This document shows positions 5,373-5,398 of a stretch of DNA of 5,398 nt, one piece after another. The first letter of the stretch is position 1; each line of letters begins with the position of its first letter. Location of the stretch: NCBI GenBank assembly GCA_905373565.1, contig CAJPTT010000182.1, forward strand, positions 1 to 5,398, written 5' to 3'. Both the position numbers and the translations under genes were made by a program. The DNA comes from an uncultured Treponema sp. (lineage in GTDB: Bacteria > Spirochaetota > Spirochaetia > Treponematales > Treponemataceae). The notes under the pieces were generated by a model. The model was not told where the DNA came from, made no database searches, and saw only the letters and a program-made list of their open reading frames with translations.

Positions 5373-5398
5373 ATGGAACGTGATTTAGTCGAATACAT
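5373..5398 (+). CDS. khpA: KH-domain RNA-binding protein KhpA, N-terminal fragment (cut by window end)
   Basis: The last 26 bases, starting at ATG 5373, read MERDLVEY, matching the usual N-terminus of the small KH-domain protein KhpA (YlqC), which normally follows rpsP. It starts 15 bp after the S16 stop codon, with AAGG overlapping that stop as a possible ribosome site. Only eight codons are visible, so the call rests on this short match and on gene order. No other protein of the cluster is expected at this position. Confidence 0.7.

Noticed and set aside
5179..5388. Alternative frame inside rpsP
   Set aside because: It overlaps S16 in another phase, is rich in Arg/Ser artefacts, and would run over the khpA start.
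1..5398. CRISPR array, insertion sequence or toxin-antitoxin pair
   Set aside because: There are no regularly spaced direct repeats, no transposase frame and no recognisable toxin. The only repeats are the hairpin family and the 10-bp tandem.

Overview
The window looks like a chromosomal segment of a moderately AT-rich spirochaete, most likely an oral-type Treponema. This rests on the style of the secreted and lipoprotein genes: an SUMF1-type lipoprotein with an all-beta N-terminal domain, and a secreted beta-helix protein. It also rests on the spirochaete-like phosphoribosyltransferase. It is inference from remembered families, not a database match.

Layout. Bases 1-273 are non-coding and hold a perfect 20-bp palindrome. 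At 274-1186 (+) lies a broken lipoprotein gene: a signal peptide plus N-terminal domain joined out of frame to the C-terminal half of an SUMF1/FGE-fold domain, with the middle missing. After an 88-bp intergenic repeat comes an FMN-binding PPOX/Nim-like gene (1310-1804, -). Divergent from it is a 73-residue single-pass membrane protein (1865-2086, +) that ends in a terminator-like hairpin. A minus-strand block follows, read from right to left: a hypoxanthine/xanthine-type phosphoribosyltransferase (3764-4366), a secreted beta-helix-like protein 6 nt behind it (2873-3757), then rnhB (2191-2811), which appears to have its own promoter. Bases 4381-4753 are intergenic and carry a second copy of the 88-bp repeat. 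A tRNA-Pro(GGG) gene (minus strand, 4754-4827) has a near-consensus promoter. Divergent from it starts the ribosomal operon rpsP (S16, GTG start) followed by the truncated start of khpA, behind a promoter and a leader of about 128 nt with competing hairpins.

How it fits together. Most genes are housekeeping: translation (rpsP, khpA, tRNA-Pro), genome maintenance (rnhB) and purine salvage. The unusual content is mainly between genes. A family of hairpin-forming elements sharing the module CTCTAAAAGCTG / CAGCTTTTAGAG occurs in four gaps: two full-length 88-bp copies with terminal inverted repeats, and two compact forms. The compact forms coincide with a terminator and with the rpsP leader. The other point of interest is the decayed SUMF1 lipoprotein, whose fold class matches the Treponema proteins diversified by a diversity-generating retroelement. 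No reverse transcriptase or template repeat lies in this window.
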